Part shown: positions 1 to 7,224 of the stretch, piece by piece | Layout: each line of letters begins with the position of its first letter | Numbering within the stretch: the first letter of the stretch is position 1 | Assembly (NCBI GenBank): GCA_019114925.1 | Contig: DXEO01000091.1 | Location: 1 to 16,538, forward strand | Length of the DNA: 16,538 nucleotides | Direction: 5' to 3' | Origin: Candidatus Corynebacterium faecipullorum | Lineage (GTDB): Bacteria > Actinomycetota > Actinomycetes > Mycobacteriales > Mycobacteriaceae | Notes under the pieces: model-generated | What the model was told of the DNA's origin: nothing | Seen by the model: only the letters and a program-made list of their open reading frames with translations | Database searches by the model: none | Program-made: the position numbers and the translations under genes

Positions 1-2
1 AG

Positions 3-884
3 GTTCTCCCAGCGGTGGTCTCCATTTACTCCATAACCCGCTCGGGTGGTGCTGAGGGCTCCGGATCCATCATTTCCCCGGATGGCTATGTGCTGACCAA
101 TCACCACGTGATTGCCGGTGCGGACCAAGGAGGGCGTCTGGAAGTGACAATGAATGACGGCTCGCGTCATAGTGCTACATTCGTTGCGTCGGATGCGACG
201 ACGGACGTAGGCGTCATCAAAATTGATGGTGTCAATGACCTGCCCTACCTTCAGTTCGGTGATTCGGACGCTACCGCTGTGGGACAAGAAGTAGTCGCCG
301 TTGGTTCACCGCTGGGGCTCAACGCAACGGTGACATCGGGAATTGTGTCAGCCAAGAACCGGCCCGTTCGTGCCTCGCAGGAAGGCGGGGAGTCCTCGCT
401 GATCGACGCCATTCAGACCGACGCAGCCGTAAACCCCGGTAATTCCGGCGGCCCCTTGGTGGACATGGAAGGCAACATCATTGGCATGAACTCGATGATT
501 GCCTCGCTGTCGAGCGGCTCGATTTCCGAAGGCGGTTCCATTGGTTTGGGATTCGCAATTCCTTCGAACTTTGCCAAGCGCATGGCCGATGAGCTCATCA
601 ATAACGGCAGGGTCAAGCACCCCACCTTGGGTGTTAAGGTTCGTGCACAGAGCGAGACCCAAGGCGCAGAAATCGTCGACGTGGAACCTGATAGCCCGGC
701 TGATAAGGCAGGACTGAAGTCCGGTGACGTGGTCACCCGCGTTAATGAGCGCCTCATTGAAAGCTCTGATGCCCTGATCGCGGCAACCCGTTCCCAGGAG
801 TTTGGGGCAACCGTCACCCTCGAGGTGAAGAGTAGCGACAGCGAAGATACGAGAAAGGTAGAGGTAACGCTGGCAAGCGAGTAA
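3..884 (+). CDS. HtrA/PepD-type trypsin-like serine protease with PDZ domain (5' end cut)
   Basis: Secreted or membrane-anchored protease of the HtrA/DegP family, expected to act on misfolded envelope proteins outside the membrane. The reading frame is open from base 3, so the N-terminal cytoplasmic part, anchor and linker lie outside the window; the GTG at 15 is not the start. Counting from that GTG, the triad is visible: His31 in TNHHV, Asp64 in TTDVG, and Ser144 in GNSGGPL (codon 444-446). A single PDZ domain follows at about residues 200-285 (TLGVKV, SPADKAGLKSGDVV). The protein ends shortly after the PDZ, as in actinobacterial PepD. In M. tuberculosis the orthologous place (Rv0983) follows the mprAB two-component genes, so a sensor kinase pair may lie just upstream; this is inference. 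A 109-base gap separates it from moaB. Confidence 0.93.
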   Translation, partial: VLPAVVSIYSITRSGGAEGSGSIISPDGYVLTNHHVIAGADQGGRLEVTMNDGSRHSATFVASDATTDVGVIKIDGVNDLPYLQFGDSDATAVGQEVVAVGSPLGLNATVTSGIVSAKNRPVRASQEGGESSLIDAIQTDAAVNPGNSGGPLVDMEGNIIGMNSMIASLSSGSISEGGSIGLGFAIPSNFAKRMADELINNGRVKHPTLGVKVRAQSETQGAEIVDVEPDSPADKAGLKSGDVVTRVNERLIESSDALIAATRSQEFGATVTLEVKSSDSEDTRKVEVTLASE

Positions 885-993
885 GTTTACAAATACTTGG
901 GCGGTGCGCCAGCGCCGCGTGAGCCTCGCACCCTGACACCTTTTTAAGAAACTACTTCCGGATGATTCCGTCACACCTTTAAGGAGAACCTCC

Positions 994-1587
994 GTGGCAG
1001 ACAACACCGACGCAACTGAGCTGTTGGGGCGCGATGCCTCACGAGAACTCGATGATGTTACCGAACCTGATGATGCCTTCCTCATTGCCAGCGAACAAGA
1101 GCAAAGCGTTCAAGCGCCGCGCCGCGCGCTCGTTGTGATCGTCACCGATCACCCGGATGAGGCGGCCCAAGACACATCGCGCTTGGCAGGTGAACTGCTG
1201 GCTGAAGCCGAGTTCACCGTTGACGGCGCAGTGATTGTCCGCTCCAAGAAGTCCAAAATCCGGCAGGCTATCGAAACCGGCGTGGTCGGGGGCGTCGACT
1301 TGGTCCTCACGATTGGTGGCACGGGCGTTGGCCCGCGCGATAAGACTCCGGAGGCAACCCGTGCGGTGCTGGACCAAATGGTTCCTGGCGTGGCGCAAGC
1401 CTTGCGCTCTTCCGGCCAGGCCTGTGGCGCGGTGGATGCGTGCACCTCCCGCGGCATTTCGGGAGTGTCTGGTTCAACAGTCATCGTCAACGTCGCTTCC
1501 TCCCGCGCGGCGGTGCGCGATGGCATGGCCACTTTGACGCCGCTGGTGCACCACCTCGTTGATCAGCTGCAGAAATCAAGCGTCTAA
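994..1587 (+). CDS. MoaB/Mog-family molybdopterin-binding domain protein
   Basis: A 197-residue protein with the MoCF_biosynth fold, related to the enzymes that adenylylate molybdopterin during molybdenum cofactor synthesis. The GTG start at 994 is set by an AAGGAG ribosome binding site at 981-986. The first 42 residues are an acidic, low-complexity extension. The fold begins at RRALVVIVTD and holds the GGTGVGPRDKTPEA substrate loop at residues 108-121. The usual second motif (SRxxxG ... LPGS) is altered: SRGISG is followed by VNVASS rather than a PGS loop. It matches the genomic position of M. tuberculosis moaB2 (Rv0984). No other cofactor synthesis genes are present, so an enzymatic role in this strain is not proven. 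The stop overlaps the next start as TAATG, implying coupled translation. Confidence 0.85.
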   Translation: MADNTDATELLGRDASRELDDVTEPDDAFLIASEQEQSVQAPRRALVVIVTDHPDEAAQDTSRLAGELLAEAEFTVDGAVIVRSKKSKIRQAIETGVVGGVDLVLTIGGTGVGPRDKTPEATRAVLDQMVPGVAQALRSSGQACGAVDACTSRGISGVSGSTVIVNVASSRAAVRDGMATLTPLVHHLVDQLQKSSV

Positions 1588-1850
1588 TGGCTGATTCCAC
1601 ACCACGTTCCCCGCGTCCGCGCCGGCGCGTGAAGCGTCCGTCGACGGCCGAGAACTATGATCGCAGTTTCGATGTCCCCAGCGGGCCGGCACCGCATACT
1701 CCTGCTTCCACTGCTGCGGGCAGCGACGAACTGCGAACCGTAAATTTTGATGGGGACGCACACGGCCCCGGAGGTGACGGTGATGATGATGTCACCGGCG
1801 AGACCTTCTACCGAGAGAACATGCCGCCACATTTTGGAACCACGCAGTAG
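1587..1850 (+). CDS. Small hypothetical protein, coupled to moaB
   Basis: I do not recognise this 87-residue protein. It starts within the moaB stop codon (TAATG, 1585-1589), which supports a real, translationally coupled gene. The N-terminal 20 residues are very basic (RSPRPRRRVKR), the middle is rich in Pro, Ala and Gly, residues 53-69 are acidic (DGD and DDD runs), and the C-terminus holds the only ordered-looking stretch, ETFYRENMPPHF. There is no signal peptide and no membrane segment, so it is probably a soluble, mostly disordered cytoplasmic protein. It is followed 28 bases later by a strong terminator, so it is the last gene of its transcript. Confidence 0.6.
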   Translation: MADSTPRSPRPRRRVKRPSTAENYDRSFDVPSGPAPHTPASTAAGSDELRTVNFDGDAHGPGGDGDDDVTGETFYRENMPPHFGTTQ

Positions 1851-1878
1851 CGCGTGAGCAGTTAAAAGAGATATAAGA

Positions 1879-1921
1879 AAATCCCGCAGAGCTTCGGCAC
1901 AATGCCGGCTCTGCGGGATTT
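1879..1921. terminator. Two-way intrinsic terminator between convergent genes
   Basis: A long hairpin: the left arm AAATCCCGCAGAGC pairs perfectly with the right arm GCTCTGCGGGATTT, and beyond a two-base bulge CGGCA pairs with TGCCG around a three-base loop. It is A-rich before and T-rich after the stem, so it can end transcripts on both strands. It sits between the end of the 87-residue gene (plus) and the end of mscL (minus). Confidence 0.85.
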
Positions 1922-1939
1922 AAGCTAGGCGCTTCTGGC

Positions 1940-2368
1940 TTAGAAGTTGGAGCCCGGCTTGTCGGTGGTGGTGCCACCGTTCTCGGCAGCGAGTAGGTCG
2001 CGGATCTCGGAGAGCAGCTGCTCGGTGGTCGGAGCTGGCTCTTCCGGGTCCACACCCTGGCGGCGCTTGGCGCGCTCGGTGACGGCGTTGATCGGGGCGA
2101 CGATGACGAAGTAGATGACGGCGGCAACGATCAGGAAGTTGATGAGCGCGGTGATAACCGCGCCGAAGTCCAGGAAGGTTTCCGGGTTATCGGTGATGGC
2201 GAAGCCGACACCACCGAAATCCGGGGAGCCGAGGGAGTTAATCAGTGGCTGGATGATGTGGTCGGTGATGGAGGTGACGATTGCGGTGAAGGCAGCACCG
2301 ATGATGACGGCTACGGCCAGCTCGATGACGTTGCCGCGCAAGATGAAATCTTTAAAGCCCTTGAGCAT
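1940..2368 (-). CDS. mscL: Large-conductance mechanosensitive channel MscL
   Basis: Homopentameric inner-membrane channel that opens under membrane tension and releases solutes on hypo-osmotic shock. The 142-residue protein has the family N-terminus (MLKGFKDFILRGNVIELAVAVIIGAAF), a first transmembrane helix at about 15-43, a periplasmic loop at 44-67 and a second helix at about 68-92, then the basic cluster AKRRQ and a C-terminal amphipathic helix (TTEQLLSEIRDLLAAEN). Its length fits the family. A ribosome binding site AAAGGACA lies at 2376-2383, about eight bases before the ATG. It shares a strand with the SAF-domain gene upstream, but a 373-base gap suggests its own promoter. It pairs functionally with the betP osmolyte importer elsewhere in this window. 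Confidence 0.97.
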   Translation of the reverse strand: MLKGFKDFILRGNVIELAVAVIIGAAFTAIVTSITDHIIQPLINSLGSPDFGGVGFAITDNPETFLDFGAVITALINFLIVAAVIYFVIVAPINAVTERAKRRQGVDPEEPAPTTEQLLSEIRDLLAAENGGTTTDKPGSNF

Positions 2369-2741
2369 GGATATGTGTCCTTTTCTGCGGAAGTACGTGC
2401 TTCTTCAGTCTCGCGGCTGCGTTGCAGTGCGCGTGGTGAGCGTTCTCGTGTTGTTCAAGTGGATGGCGCCCAGTAGGAATTGAACCAGAAGGGGCCGGGT
2501 AGAGAGGGAATCTTGGATTGAAACGTAGAAGTGCTTACTAAACAAGAAGCGGGGGAGTTACTAGAGTAGAGAAGACCACTGTTGAGCGTTCAAGGCCTGC
2601 GTTGCCGCCAAGTTATGGGGCAGGATTGACGCAAAAGCTATAGCGCCTGAGTGGCTGCGGATATAGTAGGCAGAGTTTGCGTGTCATGGCAACAGTCTCT
2701 AACAACCTTTTATATAAACGCGGCGATTCTCCCAGCTCACG
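2369..2741. other. Intergenic stretch upstream of mscL
   Basis: A gap of 373 bases between mscL and the SAF-domain gene, both on the minus strand. It should hold the mscL promoter and the SAF gene's 3' end. I see the mscL ribosome binding site (2376-2383) but no convincing -35/-10 pair, no clear terminator and no credible coding frame. Near 2627-2686 the bases GACGCAAA and TTTGCGTGTC form an imperfect inverted repeat about 45 bases apart, which I would not call functional. A 3'-tRNA-like sequence near 2462-2482 was examined and rejected. Confidence 0.5.
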
Positions 2742-3386
2742 CTAACTGTGCGCGCGATCGCCCACGATGACGACCGTGAGTGGCTGTGCAAGAGAAGCGG
2801 CAGCGACGGCTTCGGCCGCCTCAGCAGGGAGGGCGACGAGGAGTGTGTGCGTGCGCGCATCCTCTTCACCAGTGCCCACCGATACGACGCGTGCACCCCG
2901 CGCAATTGTCGAGCCGCGAGTGGGGACAGAAATATCGTCGCTGCCCTCGACCGTGCTGACGATATTGACTGTATCGCCGTGATGGAGATTTCGGGCAATT
3001 TCTGGCTCAGCCAGAGTAAGCGGGATGAGGTGGCCGTCCGCCATCCCGAAATCCGCGATGAGATCCGAGCTGAGAAGCCGTGTGCTGGTGAGGATCTCGC
3101 CGGTGCTAGCCGCTGCCACCAGAACACGCCCTACTGCTTCTTCCGGGTTGCTCCCCAACGCCGTGGCGGGCAGAGCAGAGGAGGGGACGCGTGCCACGGA
3201 GACATCGCTTAGCGCCAGCGTCTCCCCGGCGGCGACGTCACGCGCCATAACCACGACGCGAGGCTGCTCGCGGGTAGAAGCGAGCGCGCTCGCCGCCGCG
3301 GCCACGAGCAAGACCGCGGCGGTTACACGGCGCAGGATAACGCTCCGTTGATGCCCCGGGGTGCGCAGAACGTGAAGAAAATCCAT
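2742..3386 (-). CDS. SAF-domain membrane-anchored protein (CpaB/RcpC-like)
   Basis: A 214-residue protein with a short basic cytoplasmic N-terminus, one transmembrane segment or uncleaved signal at about 18-38 (VILRRVTAAVLLVAAAASALA), and a SAF domain at about 44-105 (VVVMARDVAAGETLALSDV ... VGRVLVAAASTGEILTSTRLL). The next region (IPLTLAEPEIARNLHHGDTVNIVST) resembles the pilus-assembly CpaB/RcpC arrangement. The SAF fold is shared with FlgA and antifreeze proteins and often contacts cell-surface polymers. No pilus or flagellar genes are nearby, so the role is unknown; an envelope function is inference. The ATG at 3384-3386 lies inside a 17-base element repeated at the start of tag. It is 90 bases downstream of fthC and may be co-transcribed with it. 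Confidence 0.75.
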   Translation of the reverse strand: MDFLHVLRTPGHQRSVILRRVTAAVLLVAAAASALASTREQPRVVVMARDVAAGETLALSDVSVARVPSSALPATALGSNPEEAVGRVLVAAASTGEILTSTRLLSSDLIADFGMADGHLIPLTLAEPEIARNLHHGDTVNIVSTVEGSDDISVPTRGSTIARGARVVSVGTGEEDARTHTLLVALPAEAAEAVAAASLAQPLTVVIVGDRAHS

Positions 3387-3400
3387 GCCTTTTTAGACTG
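3384..3400 (-). repeat. 17-base start-codon element, copy 1
   Basis: On the minus strand this reads CAGTCTAAAAAGGCATG, with the final ATG as the start of the SAF-domain gene. The identical 17 bases recur at 9233-9249, ending in the start of tag. The AAAAAGG block resembles a ribosome binding site but is only one base from the ATG, closer than usual. Confidence 0.6.
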
Positions 3401-3476
3401 CATGCGGCGCCCTATGGTTCCCGAAATCCGATGGAAAGCGCGCAAGCCAATGAAGCGTGTGAGACAAGAGTGCTGG

Positions 3477-4043
3477 CTACAGCCAGCGCAGTCCGCGCTC
3501 GGTGAGGATGCCATCGACTGGTCGGTCGTGCTCCTCGAAAGGGACCTCGCGGACCTCGGTGGAGTGAACTAGAGCGACGACGGGCGGGTGTCCTGTGTGT
3601 AGCGGTGTCAGCGCGCGGTCGTAGTAGCCGGCGCCTTTCCCGAGACGCATGCCAGATTCGCTCACCGCCATTGCGGGCGCGAGGATGAGATCGAGCTGCG
3701 CCAAGATTTCGCTACTGTGGCGCTGCCCGACAGGCTCTGCAATCCCTAAAGCCCCCGGGCGCATGGCCTCTGGGCCGCCATACAGCGTCCACAAAAGCTC
3801 GCCGTTTTTGCCGGAAATGGGCAGGTAGGCCTCCTTGCAGAGCGCTGCCACGGTCTCTACGAAGTCAGGACCACCTGGCTCTGTGCCCAGTGGGTGGTAG
3901 GCGGCAATCCGCATCGCGGGAGTGAGCAACTCACCCACACCGGCGCACCACGCGGCATTGTCATCAGCGCGCTGCTCGGGGCTGCGTTCGCGCCGGGCGT
4001 TAAGGAGTGAGGCTCTTAAGGCGTCCTTGGGGGAGGTCGTCAT
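3477..4043 (-). CDS. fthC: 5-formyltetrahydrofolate cyclo-ligase
   Basis: Cytoplasmic enzyme that converts 5-formyl-tetrahydrofolate to 5,10-methenyl-tetrahydrofolate using ATP, returning stored folate to one-carbon metabolism. The 188-residue length is normal. The diagnostic motif GMRLGKGAGYYDR is at residues 131-143, with the conserved tail PFEEHDRPVDGILT at 168-181. The N-terminal basic stretch (LLNARRERSPEQR) is where the family binds ATP phosphate. The ATG at 4043 has no useful ribosome binding site but a TATGAT hexamer eight bases upstream, so a leaderless mRNA is likely. It diverges from galU across 70 bases. The same order is found in M. tuberculosis (Rv0992c-galU). The stop codon lies inside a 6-bp-stem palindrome (3472-3487). 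Confidence 0.92.
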   Translation of the reverse strand: MTTSPKDALRASLLNARRERSPEQRADDNAAWCAGVGELLTPAMRIAAYHPLGTEPGGPDFVETVAALCKEAYLPISGKNGELLWTLYGGPEAMRPGALGIAEPVGQRHSSEILAQLDLILAPAMAVSESGMRLGKGAGYYDRALTPLHTGHPPVVALVHSTEVREVPFEEHDRPVDGILTERGLRWL

Positions 4044-4051
4044 AGGCTTTA

Positions 4052-4057
4052 ATCATA
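4052..4057 (-). promoter_or_regulatory. Candidate -10 hexamer of fthC (leaderless)
   Basis: TATGAT on the minus strand, eight bases before the fthC ATG. Transcription would begin at or next to the start codon. No recognisable -35, which is usual for corynebacterial promoters. Confidence 0.5.
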
Positions 4058-4100
4058 GCGGGACGGCGTAGCGCAGCACGGGAGCGCGGGGGCTGCATTG

Positions 4101-4106
4101 TAAAGT
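4101..4106 (+). promoter_or_regulatory. Candidate -10 hexamer of galU (leaderless)
   Basis: TAAAGT preceded by TG one base upstream (an extended -10 form), exactly seven bases before the galU ATG at 4114. This places transcription start at the initiation codon. It lies 43 bases from the fthC hexamer on the other strand, so the two promoters are divergent and do not overlap. Confidence 0.45.
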
Positions 4107-4113
4107 GGAACTT

Positions 4114-5044
4114 ATGGCTATTGCACACGAGGATTCCCATACCGGGATCGCTACGGTCGTTGTCCCTGCTGCTGGCATGGGCACTCGCTTTTTTGCCCGC
4201 CACCAAGACCGTGCCGAAGGAGCTGCTCCCCGTCGTTGATACGCCGGGTATTGAACTCATCGCGGAAGAGGCTGCGTCTGTGGGCGCCCAGCGCCTCGCG
4301 GTGATTACCGCGCCGAACAAGCAGGAAGTGATGCGGCACTTCGAGGAGTTCCCCGATCTCGTCGAGACCCTCGACGCCCGCGGCAAAGATGAGCAGGTAG
4401 CCAAGGTCAAGCGCGCTGCTCAGTTGATCCATCCGATTTCCGTGGAACAGGAAAAGCCGCTGGGCCTGGGCCACGCGGTGGGCTTGGCGGAATCTGTGCT
4501 GGAGGATGACGAGGAATTCTTCGCCGTCATGCTGCCGGATGACATTGTCCTGCCGGCAACCGTCATGGGGGAGATGGCCCGGGTTCGTGCAGCGCTGGGT
4601 GGTAGTGTGCTGTGCGCCTTTGAGGTATCGCGCGAAGAGACCTATAACTACGGCGTCTTCGATGTTGAGGACACCGACGCACCGGGGGTGAAGAAAGTCG
4701 TGGGCATGGTGGAAAAGCCGGACCCGGCTTATGCGCCCTCGAACCTCGTGGCCACTGGGCGCTACCTACTCGATAGGAAGATTTTTGATGCCCTTCGTCG
4801 CATCAAGCCAGGCAAGGGTGGGGAGCTGCAGCTGACCGATGCCATCGAGCTCCTCATTAGGGAGGGGCACCCCGTCCACGTCGTAGTCCACCAGGGTAAG
4901 CGTCATGACTTGGGCAACCCGGGCGGCTACATCCCGGCCAACGTTGACTTTGGTCTGCGTGATGAGAAGTACGGTCCTGCGCTCTACAAGGCAATCAAGA
5001 AGATTGTGGAGGACTACGAAGAAGAAAAGGGGCTGAAGGGCTAA
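4114..5044 (+). pseudogene. galU: UTP-glucose-1-phosphate uridylyltransferase, frameshifted in a T6 tract
   Basis: GalU makes UDP-glucose from UTP and glucose-1-phosphate, feeding UDP-galactose (arabinogalactan), trehalose and glycolipid synthesis. The true N-terminus starts at ATG 4114 (MAIAHEDSHTGIATVVVPAA) and carries the nucleotide-binding GMGTRF at residues 21-26. Directly after it the frame is broken: six T at 4189-4194 where five would give TRFLPATKTVPKE. Read unshifted, the frame stops at TGA 4237-4239 after 41 residues. The rest is intact in the next frame from 4193 to 5044 (LPATKTVPKELLPVVDTPGIE ... PDDIVLP ... GELQLTDAI), giving 309 residues when joined, the normal length. The loss may be a homopolymer sequencing error, a real mutation, or a tract rescued by polymerase slippage. 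Nothing else is decayed, which favours an error or a very recent event. Confidence 0.9.
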
Positions 5045-5132
5045 GCCTTCGCACGCCTAGCGCGCTAAGCTCTACTCCAGTAACTTCCATCCCTTTAGGC
5101 CCTACATACCCCAGAGTAAAGGCAGGCGGTAC

Positions 5133-6425
5133 ATGCGTTCGGTCGATGACCAGATGGCGTTCATTCTTGATGCAGCGATGACTCCCGAGCCGCTACGCAT
5201 CGCCATCGCCAATGCCCTAGGTCTCAAGTGTGCGGAGGAGGTGCAGGCAAACCAGCCGCTCCCGGGGTTTCCACAAGCAGCCATTGATGGCTATGCCGTG
5301 CGCGCTGTGGACGTCGGGGGAGAAAAAGCCCTCAAGGCACGCTCGCGCCACGACTCCGAGGATGCTGATGCTCCCGCCACGGAGACGGAGGTTGAGCGCT
5401 CTTTGCCTGTAGTAGGGGAAGTTCCCGCAGGTTCACGCCAGCCTTTGCGTTTGCAGCCCAAACAGGCAGTGCGTGTGTACACGGGCGCGCCGTTGCCGAC
5501 GCTTGCGGACGCCGTCCTTCCCCTCGAATGGACGGACCGCGGCCGCAAGCGCGTGACCTCGCACCGCCCAGTGCGCTCGGGCGACTTCGTGCGCCGCGTG
5601 GGCGATGACATTCAACCCGGGGATGTTGCCGTGTCTTCCGGAACCATCTTGGGTCCAGCACAGATTGGCCTGCTCGCGGCTGTGGGGCGCTCAAAGGTGT
5701 TGGCGTATCCGCGCCCGCGCGTGACCATCGTGTCCTATGGCAAGGAGCTTGTCGACGTCGACCGCGAGCCCGGCCTGGGTCAAGTCTTCGACGTGAACTC
5801 TTATTCGCTTGCGGCAGCCGCGAAGGAAGCCGGTGCGGATGTGCATCGCGTCGGCATTGCCGCTGGTGAGCCGCGCCGCGTGCGGGAGGTCTTGGAAACC
5901 TACCTAGCGCGCAGCGAGGTACTGGTGATTTCCGGCGCCGTGGGTGGTGCGGGTTCGGAAGAAATCCGCGAGGTCCTCGATGAGTTGGGCGATGTGGATA
6001 CCTCACGCGTAGCCATGCACCCAGGCTCGGTCCAGGGCTTCGGGCTGTTGGGTGAGGAGCGCATTCCAACCTTCCTGTTGCCCTCGAACCCGGTATCCGC
6101 GCTGGTGATCTTCGAGGTCTTTGTGCGCCCGCTGATTCGCCTCTCCCTGGGCAAGCGCAGCGGCCAACGTCGCGTGGTGCGCGCTCGTGTGCTTAACCAC
6201 ATGGAATCCCGCCCTGGGCGCCGCGGCTATATTCGTGCCCGGCTCATGCGGGATGCAGACACCTCCGACTACCTGGTGGAAGGACTGGGCGGCGCGGCTG
6301 GCGCGCCGGCGCACTTGCTCGCCGGACTATCCGAGGCCAACGCGATGATCCGCATCCCGGAGGAAGTCACAGAGATCCGCCCCGGGGACGTGGTGGACGT
6401 CCTGTTCCTGGCCCAACGCAGCTAG
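5133..6425 (+). CDS. glp: Gephyrin-like MoeA paralogue (Glp), cell-division factor candidate
   Basis: A 430-residue protein with full MoeA/gephyrin-E architecture: PLPGFPQAAIDGYAVRA (42-58), GEVPAGS (95-101), YTGAPLPT (116-123), GDFVRRVGDDIQPGD (150-164), and a C-terminal beta-barrel from about 345. In enzymatic MoeA this ligates molybdate to adenylylated molybdopterin. Several active-site motifs are altered here: SYGKEL (201-206) replaces STGDEL, SGAVGGAGSEE (267-277) replaces SGGVSxGxxD, HPGSVQGFG (296-304) lacks the KPGKP lysines, and LPSNP replaces LPGNP. This fits Glp of C. glutamicum, reported as a gephyrin-like protein that binds FtsZ and the membrane receptor GlpR. Residues 62-90 form a charged insert. 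AAAGGCAGG at 5118-5126 supports the ATG at 5133. Eighteen bases separate it from rimJ. A retained molybdenum role cannot be excluded. Confidence 0.85.
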   Translation: MRSVDDQMAFILDAAMTPEPLRIAIANALGLKCAEEVQANQPLPGFPQAAIDGYAVRAVDVGGEKALKARSRHDSEDADAPATETEVERSLPVVGEVPAGSRQPLRLQPKQAVRVYTGAPLPTLADAVLPLEWTDRGRKRVTSHRPVRSGDFVRRVGDDIQPGDVAVSSGTILGPAQIGLLAAVGRSKVLAYPRPRVTIVSYGKELVDVDREPGLGQVFDVNSYSLAAAAKEAGADVHRVGIAAGEPRRVREVLETYLARSEVLVISGAVGGAGSEEIREVLDELGDVDTSRVAMHPGSVQGFGLLGEERIPTFLLPSNPVSALVIFEVFVRPLIRLSLGKRSGQRRVVRARVLNHMESRPGRRGYIRARLMRDADTSDYLVEGLGGAAGAPAHLLAGLSEANAMIRIPEEVTEIRPGDVVDVLFLAQRS

Positions 6426-6443
6426 CTGGCCACCGCCGACATC

Positions 6444-7160
6444 ATGCTTGATCCTTTCGGTACCGCCGCAGGGCGCTTTTCCACCCCCGCCAGCGGTGAG
6501 GTCAACCCTGACCATCCGGGATGGCCAGAAGCTACGCCTGCGGTCCGGTTGCGGGGTTCTCGCGTTTTTCCGCGCGGGGCGACAGTGCGCCTGCGCCCCC
6601 TGCTGCGCCGGGACGGTGAGTCTTGGCGGCGTCAGCGCATCGAGGATAGGGAGTTTCTTAAACCGGTGGAGCCGACTCTGCCGACGTCGTGGGATGTGGC
6701 ACATTCGCAGTCGGCATGGTGGAATCACCTGATGTTTCTGCGTGATTCTGCCCGCGCTGGAACGGTGGTGCCGCTCGTCATTGACGTCGATGGACAGTTT
6801 CGTGGGCAGTTGACCTTAGGCAATATCCAGCATGGAGGGGTCAGCGAATGCTGGATTGGCTATTGGGTTCATTCCGCGGTGCACGGAGCTGGCGTGGCTA
6901 CTGCCGCCTGTGCTCTCGGCGTGGACCATGCTTTTTACCGTGTGGGGTTGCATCGTGTGACAGCCACCTATCTGCCGGAGAATCCTGCTTCAGGCAAGGT
7001 ACTGCACAGCAACGGGTTTCGGGCTGAAGGCTTCCTGCGCCGCAACCTGCATATCGACGGTGCGTGGAGGGACCACCACTTCTTGGCACTGAATCGTGAG
7101 GATTTTGCTTCCGGTGCGGTCGAGCGCCTGCGCGCGACGGGCCGCCTCAACAGTGCTTAG
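6444..7160 (+). CDS. rimJ: RimJ/RimL-type GNAT N-acetyltransferase
   Basis: Acetyl-CoA-dependent acetyltransferase of 238 residues. The first 45 are an extension; the GNAT fold runs from about 46 to 215. The pyrophosphate-binding loop is HGAGVA (147-152), followed by the helix TAACALGVDHAF, and the typical RimJ segment GLHRVTATYLPENPASGKVLHSNGFRAEG is at 168-196. E. coli RimJ acetylates the N-terminus of ribosomal protein S5, but the family is broad and the substrate here is unknown. The start is 18 bases after glp with no clear ribosome binding site, so translation is probably coupled to glp. It lies between the glp and glpR candidates, the same order as M. tuberculosis Rv0994-Rv0996, so a role in modifying one of those partners is possible but only inferred. 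Confidence 0.85.
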   Translation: MLDPFGTAAGRFSTPASGEVNPDHPGWPEATPAVRLRGSRVFPRGATVRLRPLLRRDGESWRRQRIEDREFLKPVEPTLPTSWDVAHSQSAWWNHLMFLRDSARAGTVVPLVIDVDGQFRGQLTLGNIQHGGVSECWIGYWVHSAVHGAGVATAACALGVDHAFYRVGLHRVTATYLPENPASGKVLHSNGFRAEGFLRRNLHIDGAWRDHHFLALNREDFASGAVERLRATGRLNSA

Positions 7161-7224
7161 CCGATGCTGAGTAAGCAGATATTCCAGCAGATATTTTAGG
7201 TCAACTACCTCTGCTTTCACTTAA

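Noticed and set aside
903..932. Possible terminator between htrA and moaB (GGTGCG ... CGCACC, then T5 at 941-945)
   Set aside because: Only six pairs with an 18-base loop, and the T run is eight bases away. Not strong enough to call.
348..1085. Long open frame on the minus strand opposite htrA and moaB
   Set aside because: It mirrors two well-supported genes on the other strand, has no recognisable motif and no ribosome binding site.
2462..2482. Sequence like the 3' end of a minus-strand tRNA (GGTTCAATTCC ... GGGCGCCA), possibly an attachment-site remnant
   Set aside because: The T stem does not pair beyond two bases, the CCA is two positions off for a normal acceptor end, and no anticodon or D arm lies upstream. 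No integrase or partner repeat is nearby.
4121..5044. GalU taken as starting at ATG 4121
   Set aside because: Its first 24 residues are unlike GalU, while the frame from 4114 encodes the true N-terminus including GMGTR. The reading is a frameshift, not an alternative start.
5058..5067. TAGCGCGCTA palindrome after galU, as a terminator
   Set aside because: No loop and no T run; too short to support termination. It may be a chance GC-rich palindrome.
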